64,000 bases of DNA from Berghia stephanieae (lineage: Eukaryota; Mollusca; Gastropoda; Nudibranchia; Aeolidiidae): assembly GCA_034508935.3 (NCBI GenBank), contig CM067444.1:83096029-83160028 (forward strand). The letters are read 5' to 3'. Positions 10,604-22,047 of the stretch are shown one piece after another. Under the pieces are notes generated by a model. That model did no database searches and was not told where the DNA came from. It was given only the letters and a program-made list of their open reading frames with translations. The position numbers were made by a program, and so were the translations under genes. Positions within the stretch are counted from its first letter, which is position 1, and each line of letters begins with the position of its first letter.

Positions 10604-11934
10604 AATTGGGGGGAGGGGGGGGGGGGGGGAGAGTAGAAATCTGCATTACCCCAAAATGTTTCATAGTCAGCCTTATGAATTGTCACTTAATGGTTTTTGT
10701 GATGTAGTCAAACCAGTCACTCTACTAAAGCACAATACCTATACTTGTTCATATTGAACATGTGTTGTATATTATATATCCGTTCCCTAAAAAAAAAAAC
10801 GAAAGAAAAAAAAAACACCTCATTTTCGATAAATTTAAATCTAAAATTTAACTTTAAAAATCCATAGCTGGAGAAAAAAAAAAATCGAATTTGGTCAAAT
10901 TTGGGCCCAAAAAACTATATAAAGGGAAGTCTATTTTATGTCATATCCATGTCGGTAATGAGGAACAGGAATGTACATAATTTAAAAATAAAAAACCCCG
11001 CAAAGAACTAAAAAAAACAAAACAAACAAACGAGAGAGTCCATCAATGCCTATAACCGTATAAGGTTACAATTACAAGTGCTCAGAAGGCGAAAAGTATA
11101 AGTATAAGGGACTTTCAAATTGAATGTTAGAGTGAAGAACGGAAGTAGAACCTGGCAACAAAGTACCCCATGTTTCTATTTCTAGTTCTAGAGCAAGTGA
11201 CCCTGATAGTGATCTTGTTTCACTTTCGGCACGAGAAAACAAAAATAAAACAATAAACTCAAAACAAACAACAAATAATCATTTTTTTAAAAAGGATCCC
11301 GGTAAAACTATTTATCTCGACACTGTCAGTTTACAGAGTGTGTTAGTATAATGCTGCCTCAGTGTCTGCAGTTATATGAAACAAAATTTCTAGGTGATTA
11401 GTCATAGTCATATACATATAACATCCGTCTTGTGTCTCTTCAAATGTTTAACACTTTTGACCTTGCTCCCCAACCCCCTTATTATTGGACGAGGGGATCT
11501 GGTCTAGCTGCGGGTGACCATAACATCCCATGGTCCTATCATGGGAAAATACCTGCCCATTTATTAATTGTTTTCTTTGATATTTTAAATATGTATCAAC
11601 ATGCGACAAATACAAAGCAATTCATCCCTGCATCAAGTGTAATTTGCCTAGTGGCTCGACAGACACATGTGATTGTGGTTTAGTTTAACAGCCAGACACT
11701 GGTAATGTTGTCAGGGGGAAGAAAAATTCAACTGTAATCTTACAGAATCATGACATTTAAGGTTAGATCTTAATAGGGGGCTGGGGGTGTCCCCTGAACT
11801 GTCAGTTTGTAAAAACACTCGCTTCAGACTGTTATTAATCCCAGATGCATTGAAGATTTATTTTTTTTCAGTAACTTTCCATCAATGGGTTTGAAAATCA
11901 ATCCTATCCAGTTCAAAATTGTATCCGTTCTTTT
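10181..11934. other. Intergenic DNA with a long (AT)n and a poly-G tract
   Basis: Holds an (AT)n run (about 10,513-10,604) followed closely by an interrupted poly-G tract (about 10,608-10,630). The remainder is AT-rich. Short open frames here resemble no known protein. Confidence 0.6.
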
Positions 11935-12434
11935 CGTTTCGTTTTTAAGGGTTTTACGGCGCTTGCAACACATTTAGGTTATATCAGCGCCAGTAAAAAG
12001 GAAGAAAATGGGATGGTAAAAAGATTTAGAATTACAATTGAAGCATCCAAGAAAAAGTAAGACAAAGGGGAACTGGGAACAAATAGGGATCAGATGTAGA
12101 TTCCAAGAGCATACCATCAATGTACTTAGTTTGAGATCACCAATAAGTCTCATCAGGACACAAGCACGGCCCCCACTAAGAGGAATACACTCAAATGCTC
12201 ACATTATAAATTATAACAAATATAATAATACATAACAGAGAGATGATTTACAAGGAAAAAAATATCATCTCCCAAAACAATAACTATGCATTTGACTGTT
12301 TCCCTCCCAGCCAGGGACAAAACCAAGTAATCGCATTCCAAGACAAAGACAGAATGCAAGTTGGAAAACAGATATAGGGGGATAGAAGACACAATATGTA
12401 CCTCCCTGCCCACTATGGGAGGTAGGAACCCCAA
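11935..12434 (-). repeat. R1 retroposon, near-complete copy
   Basis: Runs from TTTTTAAGGGTTTTACGGCG to GGAGGTAGGAACCCC with small internal deletions. Same family as 5,042-5,556. Confidence 0.85.
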
Positions 12435-12714
12435 AAAAAACTGTCGCATGAAATAAATAAATAAGAAAATGAGAGAAATAAATTGAAAATTTAACTCTTT
12501 AATTCCCTGGGTCCTCAAACAACAAATGCCTCCATGTCTGACGACCTGAGACCAGTGATCATCATGACATCATGTGGGATGCAACAAAGAAAAGGCGGAC
12601 AGGTGGGGAGAACCACGGGTCTTTGACTTCCAGTAAGTCATTGGATCCATAAACTTGTCAAATGCATTGTTTGGACTACAAATGTATAATTCCTTCCTTT
12701 TATTGCCAAATTGG

Positions 12715-13085
12715 GACCTAAAATTTGCCCCCAAAATTTGCCGAGGAGAACTAAGCGTTTCAGTAAAAATTAACACGCGATACAGAAAAAAAAAAATAAA
12801 AATAAAAGACAACTTATTACATTTAAGGAGGCTACAGTTATTAATTTACACAATATAAAGTGAATAGCGTTGTTACAAAGATTTTAAAGGATCATTATCC
12901 GTAGAGAGTAGCTTCCGTTGGTTTGGGCCCAGGCAAAGCTGCAACATTTCTCAAGTTTCGCACTATTTTTTCGTTATTTTGTTTTCGCTTCTTTATTTTC
13001 CCCCAAAATTTGCCAAAATTTGCGGATCGCCCTGATATTTGCGGCTGCAAAGTGCCATTTGCGGCTGCAAAAAATGCAGATGACA
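12715..13085 (+). repeat. R2 dispersed repeat, copy 2
   Basis: Second copy of the repeat at 7,625-8,099, with the same block order and the same end. AATTTGCC units are fewer, and the TTTGCGGCTGCAAA unit is duplicated near the right end. Confidence 0.8.
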
Positions 13086-13663
13086 GATAATTGGGTTGCT
13101 TATAACACCAACTAATACCCTCTTTTTTTTCTATTTGACTGGTACAAATAGTATAAAATAATAGTGATAAATTATATAAAATTTATCCAAAGTGACAAAA
13201 TGGTACACATAACTCTTCACATATTATACTTGTAATTTGATAAAACAGTCATTTATATCTGAATTTCCCGGTAAACGAGAAGCGTGTTTGTAGCCATCTG
13301 AGAAATTGCTCATAATTCAGGTGAATGAATGAATTAATCCTTGAAGTTGCCTATATTATGTCGAATAAACACTCAAACAATATGTGCATAAAAGGGAGAG
13401 TATATCAATTCTAGTTATAGTTTAAATCAAAGAACTGGTTGAAGTGATTTTATCCAATCTTCACATCTGTGCCCTTCACACAGAAAACTTGATATATTGT
13501 GTCACAACTAGTTTGTAACACTGATACATAATCAAAACAAACTAAGAAAATGAAAGGTGATATTTCATTGTTTCCAACTTTTCTTCTCATAAAAACACGC
13601 AACTCGTTGCATTGTTGCACAGTGTCAAATAATCTCAGGAATCATTAATGAGATTTTAAAATC
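13086..13663. other. 3' flank and probable 3' UTR of SNIP1
   Basis: AT-rich sequence directly downstream of the SNIP1 stop codon on the minus strand. The polyadenylation site cannot be fixed by eye. Confidence 0.5.
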
Positions 13664-14551
13664 TCACATGTCATCCACATCACCACTCCTAACTTCTGAA
13701 AGATCAACATTATCATGCAACAAAACATATTCTCTGCTACTGAATCCAAATTTTAACACATCCTTCTCTCTGAGTTCATAATATCGCCGAGCTTCAATTT
13801 TCTCATTGTTCAAATAAGTACCGTTTGCTGACTCGAGATCTATAATGAATGGTCTCACTCTTCTCCCTGTTGTTCCATCATCTCTTGTAAAACTGACAGC
13901 CCTGAATTGCAATACTGCTTGCTGCTTGGAGCAGGATGGATGGTCAACAGGAATATCTGCAATTTTTCTTTCACGCCCCAGAAGAAATGCACTTTGTCTA
14001 TGTATGTGTAAAACAGGTAGTGCAGTTTCACCTTTAAAAGGATAAAGTCTCCATTTCCGTTTGGGCATCATGGCCTCAGGTGGCTCATTATATTTTATCA
14101 CAACTCCCCGAAAAGTGTTTGTATCCTCTGTTAATTTTCCTGATAGCTCAAAATTCGGATTTTGCTTTGGTTCAGTTTTTATTTCTGTACTTGAATCATC
14201 CATAACAGGGTCTGACGGATTGTTCAAACCAATATCACCACCACTATTCCTCTCCCTCTCTTGTCTGTGTTCTTGACGTCTCGCATCATAATTAGATCTC
14301 TGTCTTTGCTGATGCTCAAAGTTCTCTGCATCCCTTTCCTGTTTTATACGTAGATCTGGGTCATATTCATCTTGTCTATTTCCTCTGTGTCTAGAGTGAT
14401 CCTTTCTATGTTTTCTGGAATGTCTTTCAGGAGAGTCGCGATGACGGTGACTTTTTGAATGATAATCTCTTTTGTGATGTTTGCGGTGTTTTCTGTGGTG
14501 GGAATCCTCTTCATCTGAGGAGCTGTCATGACGATGCTTCTTTGAATGCTT
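13664..14551 (-). CDS. SNIP1: SNIP1 (Smad nuclear-interacting protein 1), main coding exon
   Basis: SNIP1 is a nuclear FHA-domain protein that associates with spliceosome and transcription complexes and was first described as a Smad4/p300 partner. This exon encodes 295 residues and a TGA stop (13,664-13,666). The first ~100 residues are a basic Lys/Arg/His/Ser-rich region (KHSKKHRHDSSSDEEDS...) as in the family. Then come the conserved core ELSGKLTEDTNTFRGVVIKY, YPFKGE, IHRQSAFLLGRERKIADIPV, HPSCSKQQAVLQFR, the FHA signature SANGTYLNNEKIE, and RYYELREKDVLKFGFSSREYV with an acidic tail. The FHA phosphopeptide-binding residues (R in LLGRE, S in HPSCSKQ, N in SANGT) are present. The 3' splice site is TTTTGTTTTTCAG at 14,552. 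The protein is shorter than the roughly 396-residue human form, the difference lying in the N-terminal basic region. Confidence 0.96.
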   Translation of the reverse strand, partial: KHSKKHRHDSSSDEEDSHHRKHRKHHKRDYHSKSHRHRDSPERHSRKHRKDHSRHRGNRQDEYDPDLRIKQERDAENFEHQQRQRSNYDARRQEHRQERERNSGGDIGLNNPSDPVMDDSSTEIKTEPKQNPNFELSGKLTEDTNTFRGVVIKYNEPPEAMMPKRKWRLYPFKGETALPVLHIHRQSAFLLGRERKIADIPVDHPSCSKQQAVLQFRAVSFTRDDGTTGRRVRPFIIDLESANGTYLNNEKIEARRYYELREKDVLKFGFSSREYVLLHDNVDLSEVRSGDVDDM

Positions 14552-17409
14552 CTGAAAAACAAAATAATTTGGGAGAAAATATATAATTCATCATCAAGGC
14601 TGGTTTAAACAGCTTCCTCAAATAACCAAAATCATACAAAAACAAATTTCTTATTGTCAATTTTTGAAAGTAATCCATATCTTCAAACAGCTGACACCAC
14701 AAATTTTGACTTTCAATTAAGTGATAGCCCATACCATGAGACATGAACATGTGATAAAAAAGAAAATAAAAGCTTGTGTAGATATGTCTGTTTCATGAGC
14801 TAAACTTTTCATAGTCTATTAATAAACTATGCTCCAAATTATAAGAGCTGGAAAATCGTGTTGTTTTATTGGATAGAAAGCGCTTTTCAGTAATTTTCAC
14901 TAGTCTATTTATCTATTTGAATATATACCAAAATTCATATCCTAAAACCAACTGTGAAATTGCTTTATATTACAAAGAAGAGAATGAACCACAAAAAACA
15001 GTGTGAAAAAAAAAAATGTGAAAAAAAATAATTTCATAAATTAAATTTAGAGGCATATTAAAATCAAAATGTTACTGAGGAATCAGGAAGTTCAACTTTT
15101 ACTTTTTTATCCTTTCTGTCACCCCCCAATCAGTTGCCAGGTGACTGCAGGGACTGTGCTATTTGTAGTGTTTTCAAACAACTGTAGCTACTGGGTCAGT
15201 CATGATTTCATGACAAATTAAAGTCAGTCTGCTGAAACTAAATCACAGCTGCATAGCAGCCAACTTTTCAGTGGGCAAAAACAAAACATTGCCAAGCGCA
15301 CAACCATTTTGGTTGATTATTCCAAGCCCCATCCTCCGTCCCCCTGGGATTGGGGAAGGAAGGAAGGAAGGGGAGGTGTGCAAAATCTTCTTTAAAACTT
15401 AGGTAGAGATGATTATGATTGGCTGGAAGTTATGGCAATAAAGATGGCGAAGCACTTGTGGCATGATGTGTGGTCATGGATGTTGGAGGTGTGATGTACT
15501 GGTAGTTGTTGCTGTATTTATTTTCGTACTCTTCTGCTGATAAGTCAAACCGCAACAGCGACAATTTTACTGTGAGAGTTGGCCACTATGCAACTGGCTC
15601 GAACATAACCTAAAGAATAGCAAGTGACACATTCGCCCTAGAAAAATTTAGCGTCATGATAAAGGCAAAGGGGAAAGAGAGTCAAGTGAGTATAATAAAG
15701 CAACAATTAGCACAGAAGTTTTTAAATGTAAACCCGAAACAGAGTCTGTAGGGTAAAAGCTGGTAATTGCACCATCATTTCAACGGTCTCACTTGAGGCC
15801 TGCCAAGAACAGCCAATTTGTCAAATGGGTAACCCAGACAATTAATTTACATGGCCAATTAATTGTATTCTTAGGAAGTTTTAACATAGATTTATATCAT
15901 GTTATTCACAAGAGTACTTTTTTATAATGGCCACTGCTGTCAGGTGAATTCACACAATGAGGAATATCATGTCAGACGATGATGACGATGTCAGTTGTGT
16001 TTCTGATAATGAATCGGACATTGAAGTTAATTTTGAAACAGAAGATACAGAGACATTGTTAGAACCCGATATTGATGAAAATAGTGATCCAGAACCAACC
16101 CTAGAGTGGTCAGACTCAGACAAACTAGAGGATTTTTCAGCACTTTACGGCCAAACACATATGTTTCTTGTTTTATAAAAATGTAGATAAATTGTTCCTC
16201 CACCTACCACAATTTAAATTATGAAAATCCTACCAATAGAGATGGCACAATCATTTTTTTTTTGTGACGTGAGGTAAATTTTCTGGCAAAGTTGTTGGGA
16301 TTAAACTTCATGGGATTGGGCTGTCAAGCAATGGGTTTAAAAAATTGAAATTTTAATTGGACTTGACTTTGACTCCAGTCGTTAAGTTGTCAGAAATCTT
16401 TTAGAGCATGTCTATTACTAATTACACTGCAATCCGCCTAAAGATAATCTGCTGGGGACCAGAAAGAAATAATATAGCACATATTCCCGTTGAATGGCTC
16501 TATGTCCTTTTCAATAAAATCTCAAGAATAAAAAGGAACATGAAAACATGACATACAAATATTAGCAACAGGTCTATACATATAGGAAGAGGCATTTCGA
16601 ATGAGTCTGAATAGTCTCCCGTGGCTATTCAGGCTCAAATTCCAATGTGCGTGCGCAGTGAAATGCAGTGGCAGAGGGCGGAACTGATAAAGAAACAAGA
16701 AGAGTTCAGAAGAAATTCTGTTTTGCACATATCAATATCAGACTGACTCAGCTTATAACCCTGCTTCGGACTGCAGAAGGATGTTGCATGTCTAACACTA
16801 TCAGAATATGTAAATTAAAAAAAAAAAAATTGTCCTGATTTTGTTTAGACGTCGCGCTGTGTTGTTAACAAAGCTTTTCCTTTAGACCACAGTTACTTTA
16901 ACAAACATTTTTCTTACTTTTGAAGAGTTTTAACTTTTCTATTTAATTTCTAACTGGACTTCCAATTGATCAATGATTTTGTCTTTCTTATCAAATAAAA
17001 CAGGTTCAGACTACCTGTTAATAGTTACTATAATTATTATTTTGATTCGCATAGCATAAATTTTATTTAATTATCAATATTTAAAATCATTAAAATATAT
17101 TTTAATAAAACAAAACTATACTGCCATGGAAGACTTCACACTGAGTCCAAATAACCTGTTGACTGCATATGCAAATTGTAATTTAAGTCCGAACAGCCAT
17201 ATCTTTATGCTAGTAAATATATATATTTAAAAAATACAATGAATTAGACATGTAAATGAGCTCTATAAAAATTGACTGATACTGATACTCTTCGTAATTC
17301 GTCGCAGCGGAAAACTCCAAAGAAACGAAATGAAAGGTAAACAGCAAGCTCACTTGAGCAAAACAATGGCAGAAAACTAATTTGAGCGAGAACTAATTAG
17401 CCTACTTAC
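14552..17409 (-). other. Presumed SNIP1 intron 1
   Basis: About 2.9 kb, AT-rich, between the start-codon exon and the FHA exon. It contains one acidic open frame on the opposite strand (15,957-16,178). No other repeat or gene was recognised. Confidence 0.5.
15957..16178 (+). CDS. Small acidic ORF of unknown function
   Basis: A 73-residue frame opposite the presumed SNIP1 intron. It is strikingly acidic: MSDDDDDVSCVSDNESDIEV, then ETEDTETLLEPDIDENSDPE and EWSDSD. Such Asp/Glu/Ser-rich leaders are typical of the N-terminus of piggyBac-type transposases. A CCCTAGAAAAATTT at about 15,637 resembles a piggyBac terminus, but no TTAA precedes it and no catalytic domain follows. It could be a transposase 5' remnant, a small gene or chance. 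Confidence 0.25.
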   Translation: MRNIMSDDDDDVSCVSDNESDIEVNFETEDTETLLEPDIDENSDPEPTLEWSDSDKLEDFSALYGQTHMFLVL

Positions 17410-17412
17410 CAT
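17410..17412 (-). CDS. SNIP1: SNIP1 probable first coding exon (start codon only)
   Basis: On the minus strand GGAACAATG is followed at once by a perfect 5' splice site GTAAGTAGG. Splicing to the acceptor at 14,552 puts the start codon in frame (phase 0) with KHSKKHRHD of the main exon, giving a 296-residue protein starting MKHSKKH. No other in-frame start with a good donor was seen upstream of the main exon. This is an inference from splice signals and frame only. Confidence 0.5.
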
Positions 17413-17949
17413 TGTTCCTTATAATTAAGTACCTAATCAGTGAAGAAACTAGAAACGGTCAACGAGTTTGTTTACAAAGTGAGGCAATCGAGATGTACTG
17501 TAGCAATCCCCAACTTTTGATTTGAAGGTGTCTACATAACGCACTTCCGCTTTCACATTTTACTGTTTTCATACTTTTACTTCCCTCCAGGTAAATTTGG
17601 TCATTTTGGCTTAGAGAAAACAGTGAAATTTATTGCTCAGCGGCTCAGTTAAAATTGGCTACCATTGGGATCCCAGCAGGTTTGGAAAGTGAAAAAATAA
17701 TTATTTCAAGAAGGCTGTGTGAAAATACTCTGGGATGTGTTCAGACATGGCAATTCTAAAAAGTGTCGTTTAGCCTTGGCAATATATCTATCGTTAACAT
17801 AAATGGCCCATGAGCTATGCGTAGCGCTGTGGAACATTCCTAATTACATTACGGTCATTCGACTACTATTCATGAATTCTTTCTTTCCCTTTTTAAAACA
17901 ATTGAATTTGACAAATTGACTGATTTCAGTTAATTGACTGAGAATTTAC
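17413..17949. promoter_or_regulatory. Region upstream of SNIP1, probable promoter
   Basis: Lies 5' of the proposed SNIP1 start codon on the minus strand. There is no clear TATA box or CpG island, and no specific sites can be claimed. Confidence 0.3.
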
Positions 17950-19505
17950 TGGACTACTTGCTGTTTTCGGTTTAGCAGAAAATCTTACAACCATCCCAAC
18001 ACACTGCCACTAATTCCATATTGTTCAAGCTTATAAAGTAGACGTTGGTGAGGGACAGAATCAAAACATTTTGCAAAATCTAGGTAGATGGCATCAACCG
18101 GCATACCATTGTCAAGCATTTGAGTCCATTCTCCAATACAATCAAGGAGTTGTGTAGTGCAAGAGCATCCACTAAGAAACCCATGCTGGTTATGTGACAA
18201 AAAGGGGTTCATTATGGCTTCTCTAAGACAAGATTCATATTGCTTGCAGATTACTGAGGTCAAGCTTACTGGTCTGTAATTTGATGGGTCCGAATCTTTA
18301 CCTTTCTTGTAAATAGGACATACTTGAGCATTTTTCCATTCGATTGGGAGTGTCTGTTCAACAAGTAACTTATTAAAGAGTAATGTCAAGGGCTTGGAAA
18401 ATTCATTACATGCCACTCAGTAATTTAGGGTGGATCTTGTCTGGCCCCATTGCTTTAGAGGGGTTTATCTTTTTTAGGTTTTCTAGGACCTGCTTTTCAG
18501 TGATAATGGTGTCTTCAAGAAACTCATCAATGCCACTCCGTTCAAAGTTTGAGAGATCTTCTCTGGTGAATACTTTAACAAAAAAGTCGTTAAATATCTC
18601 TGCTTTTTCAGAGTCACTGCTAGCTGTGGAACCATCGTTCCTTTCAAGGTCTACTATACCACTCTTAGATTTTAGTTTAGAGCTTGCATATTTGTAAAAT
18701 GGCTTTGGGTTATGCTTTGATTTAAAGGCTAATTGTTTTTCAAAGACTCTTTTAGCTTTTCTTACTTCCCATTTCGCTTGGTTCCTGAGCTTAGCATACT
18801 CGGAATATTCTTCTCCTTTTAAGGTTAGAAGATATCTTTTATTTAAAGGCAGCATGATTTTTCTTTATAGCGGCAATTGTTTTTGTATTTGTCCATATGG
18901 GTTTGCCTTTTGAGTTCATATTGGTAGGCTTGCATTTTGGAACGTTCTTATCGACAGTATCATGTAGTGCTAATTTGATTATTTGCCACATCTGTTCAGT
19001 GTTCTTGTCCGATAGTACATCAGACCAGTCCTTGTTGCCAAGTTCTTCACGTATTGCATCAAAGTTCGCCTTGTCATATGCCAGTCTGGGACAAGTGGCC
19101 ATACTAGGGGGCTTGTAACATTTAACTAAGAAGTTCAGAACTGAGTGATGGCTTTTGCCAAATGGGGGCACCTATTTACTTGTTGGATCATGTCTTGCTC
19201 ATTGGTCATCACTAAATCAATACAGTTGGGTGTACAGCCTGGCTTAAAGTGGGTTGGCTCGGTTATGTGCTGGAACATAAAACTGTCTCTAAAAAAACAT
19301 TCTAGAAATCTGTAGGCTTGATGTTGATCAGATACAGGTGTCGACAAGTTTGTCCAGTCTATTTCTGGCCTATTTAAGTCACCCATAATAAGGACATGGC
19401 TGAAACCAGTATTGTTAGCCTTTATAATCATTTTATTTAGCATGTCATTGTTTATAGTCGGTGCTATTTGGAGATCTGTAAAGGGAACCAATCAGTAGAT
19501 TATCT
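17950..19505 (-). mobile_element. LINE fragment A (CR1/Jockey-like): endonuclease and N-terminal reverse transcriptase
   Basis: On the minus strand, consecutive frames encode the C-terminal part of an AP-like endonuclease (VLIMGDLNRPEIDW; PTHFKPGCTPNCIDLVMTN). A linker and the start of a reverse transcriptase follow (INPSKAMGPDKIHPKLL; YRPVSLTSVICKQYESCL; NQHGFLSGCSCTTQLLD; VDAIYLDFAKCFDSVPHQRL). The frame shifts at about 19,160, 18,847 and 18,412, with a stop just after LGWL at about 17,983. Similarity fades after DFLLNRKQQVV near 17,955, before the YxDD motif. It is a dead copy truncated at both ends. The clade assignment rests on motif style. Confidence 0.85.
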
Positions 19506-19563
19506 TAGAGACTCTGATTGCGTAAGAAAGTGCCAAAAGACAATAGAGAATAAAAATTGGCTG

Positions 19564-19713
19564 CGGTTATTCAGAGTCGACTCTGAATAACTGTCTAAGG
19601 TTATACAGAATCGACTCTGAATAACTGTCTAGGGTTATTCAGAGTCGACTCTAAATAACTGTCTACAGTTATTCAGAGTCGGGGAGTCGACTCTGAATAA
19701 CTGTAGACAGTTA
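19564..19713. repeat. Palindromic 34-bp repeat array, left
   Basis: Four tandem units of about 34 bp, each a near-perfect palindrome centred on CAGAGTCGACTCTG and extending to GGTTATT...AATAAC, with CTGTCTA(A/G/C) as linker. The fourth unit carries a GGGGA insertion in its centre. Each unit can form a hairpin. See the partner array at 20,764-20,859. Confidence 0.9.
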
Positions 19714-20763
19714 TGAGTGATGAAGTTCCAGTTACCAACCACACGAATTTTCTGTTTTTTCTTCTCTCCACCTCTGTTTAACTCAATGGGAAAAAATCGT
19801 TTTACTTTTTGGTATTTTCTCGTCTCTTCTGTCATGGCAGTTTTTTGCATGCTGATTTGCATTGCAGCCGCAAAATTTGAAATTTTTTGCAAATTTTCGA
19901 GATTTTGCAAAAACAAAAAAAAAAAGAAATATTTTTTAAAATATAGTGGGGACCAGTGATGATAATCTTCCGCGGATTTCTGGATTTGTTCATAAATGTT
20001 ACGTTGTTTTTGTCATGTCAAACATTTTCTGCTCAGTGGTAGTTCAGGGGGAAAAAAACCCAATAATATGGCTTCTATCATTTTTTGACACCTCTGCTCA
20101 GTTGCATGAATTTTGGTGACACTCCTTTATTTATGACGTTATGGCGCCAAATGTCAAAAGTAGCACAAGACACGACATGGTGGCCATGAATGTGAAGATG
20201 ATCGAAAGGGAAGGGGATGGGTGTAAATATTTGTGTACTTTTTAGCTGTAGCATGATAGTACATTCATTTGGCGATTTTATAAGTTTTATAAGAGTGTTT
20301 TTTTTTTTTTTTCCTTTTTAATTTTTGTTTTGTTTTTGTTTGATTGTTCTGAATTTGTTAATAGAATTCTTACAACTTGTGTCTAATTATAAAACAATTT
20401 TTAAAAAAATTAAAAATCAATTCATTACTTCTCTCTCTCCCTCTCCCTATCTTCATATTATGTTTATAGATATCATTTGGTAATAGAGAGATAATAAGTT
20501 AGGCTGATCGATTTAAGAAATGATTGTTTATAGGCTAATTTAATATAGTGTTTTGCTTTGTTGATGGAATATGTTTTTTGCAATTGATTTTAAAGATTCT
20601 TATTTATAAGCGACTGAAGTTGAAAAATTGCCAAGTTTTAATAATTGCACTAAAATTGCCAAAGTCACAAAGTAACTGTAGTAAACTGGTATCAAATTGA
20701 AAGAAACTCATCTCGCGAGAACTCAACTCGATAGGCTACTCGGCTCTAAATATCTGTACACAT
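19714..20763. mobile_element. Segment between the palindromic arrays, possible non-autonomous transposon
   Basis: About 1.05 kb bounded by arrays of the same palindromic unit. It contains R3 copy 2 (20,461-20,610) and, near 19,860, GCAGCCGCAAAATTTG, the reverse complement of a motif at the end of R2. It thus shares parts with the 7.6-8.2 kb locus. No transposase frame was found, and outer target duplications were not identified. Confidence 0.4.
20461..20610 (+). repeat. R3 repeat, copy 2
   Basis: Nearly identical to 8,100-8,245, with small indels only. Confidence 0.8.
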
Positions 20764-20859
20764 GGTTATCCAGGGTCGACTCTGAATAACCATCTACAGT
20801 TATCCAGAGTCGACTCTGAATAACTGCCTACAGTTATCCAGAGTCGACTCTGAATAACC
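20764..20859. repeat. Palindromic 34-bp repeat array, right
   Basis: Three tandem units of the same palindrome as at 19.6 kb, with TTATCCAGAGTCGACTCTGAATAA as the typical core and CCATCTACA or CTGCCTACA linkers. The last unit ends in TAACC, mirroring the GGTTA with which the left array starts. Confidence 0.9.
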
Positions 20860-20924
20860 ACTTCGTAAAAATTACACTGCGGCGATGGAAGGGGGGTCGA
20901 ACTTACTGGCACGACCACCACTGG

Positions 20925-21150
20925 AGTTTTGGATAGCTCAGACAGCAGGCCGTGCTCGCCCCGGCCAGGCAGAATTGTCATATACCACTAAGGTCACGGG
21001 TTCAAGCCCCCATTGCTGCCGTGAAATTTTAATTCTCTATTGTCTTCTGGCCCTTTCCTACTCCATTTCTTGTCATTATCAACATAGATAAGGCATAAGG
21101 CATAAGTACAAGTCCCACTCACTTTTCTGAACTGAATGAATTACTCTTAT
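20925..21150 (+). repeat. tRNA-like SINE
   Basis: GGATAGCTCAGACAGCAGG (A-box-like) and GGTCACGGGTTCAAGCCCC (good B box) lie about 65 bp apart. The spacing and missing stem pairing exclude an intact tRNA. A short body with TAAGGCATAAGGCATAAGTAC follows. No second copy was recognised in the window. Confidence 0.5.
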
Positions 21151-21975
21151 ACTTATACTACTCTACTCATACTGCATAACTTTACATTCTGGTGAAGACG
21201 TCAGCTGCTAAAAAAGGTTCTTCAATTTTTTTCAGGGCCGTGATTTTGAAATAAATAAAATAAGTGGTGTGAGTGTGATGAGGCCTTGTTGACTTCGGTC
21301 TATTGACTATTGAAGTTGAGTTTGGAGTTTGTTGTTGAGTCCTCATGGCGACAGTAGACTAACCAAACCCCCTTTCAATAATTCTCACCGACTAGAAAGC
21401 TGAATTAATCCAATCAATTGAGCAAGTATTTTTTAAAAATGTGTATACCTTATCCATGGTTCTCACGGAAATTTCATAAGAGAGGAGGTAGCCTATTCCC
21501 GATTTCCAAACGATTTGAGGATGAAACTCCGAAACAATGAGAGATACAAACGAGGATAAATTTATGACAGATAGTTCTCTAACTTATTGCCAAAAACAAT
21601 AAACCCCAAAAATGTATTTTTTTTGTATTTTAAAATGACTAAACAATCAAATTAATCAAATACCAAAAAAATTTAATTGTTCATTTTAATTTTTTTTTTT
21701 GGAAAAAAAATGTTATTTTTGAAAAAATATAGCTGATTTATTTTAGATTTTGTTTGAAAACTTTCAACCTGGCAGTAAATAAAGATCATAATTTCCGGTA
21801 TTTATTTTGTCCTTCGAACATCAAAGAACTCCGACCAAGGGAAATCAATAGAATTGCTTAAGTTGTAAACAAACAGAGAAGGGTTCTCTAGCCTTAGCAG
21901 TCAATGTTCTTGTCACCTGACACTTGATTGTACTCGATGTTCTAAAATCAGTTCTAAACAAGGTCCAATTCAAGA
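21151..21975. promoter_or_regulatory. Upstream region of BLOC1S3, possible promoter
   Basis: No gene or repeat was recognised. The stretch immediately 5' of the BLOC1S3 start (about 21,780-21,975) should hold the promoter and 5' UTR, but no specific element is clear. Confidence 0.3.
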
Positions 21976-22047
21976 ATGGAAAATACATACAAGACAGTTG
22001 TACAGGGAGAAGCTTCAGAGTCAGAGGATGAGGAAGACAATGAAACA
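21976..22047 (+). CDS. BLOC1S3: BLOC1S3 exon 1
   Basis: Starts at the first ATG (MENTYKTVVQGEASESEDEE) and ends ACA|GTAATT, phase 0. The donor is moderate; the chosen end keeps the frame with exon 2. Confidence 0.75.
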
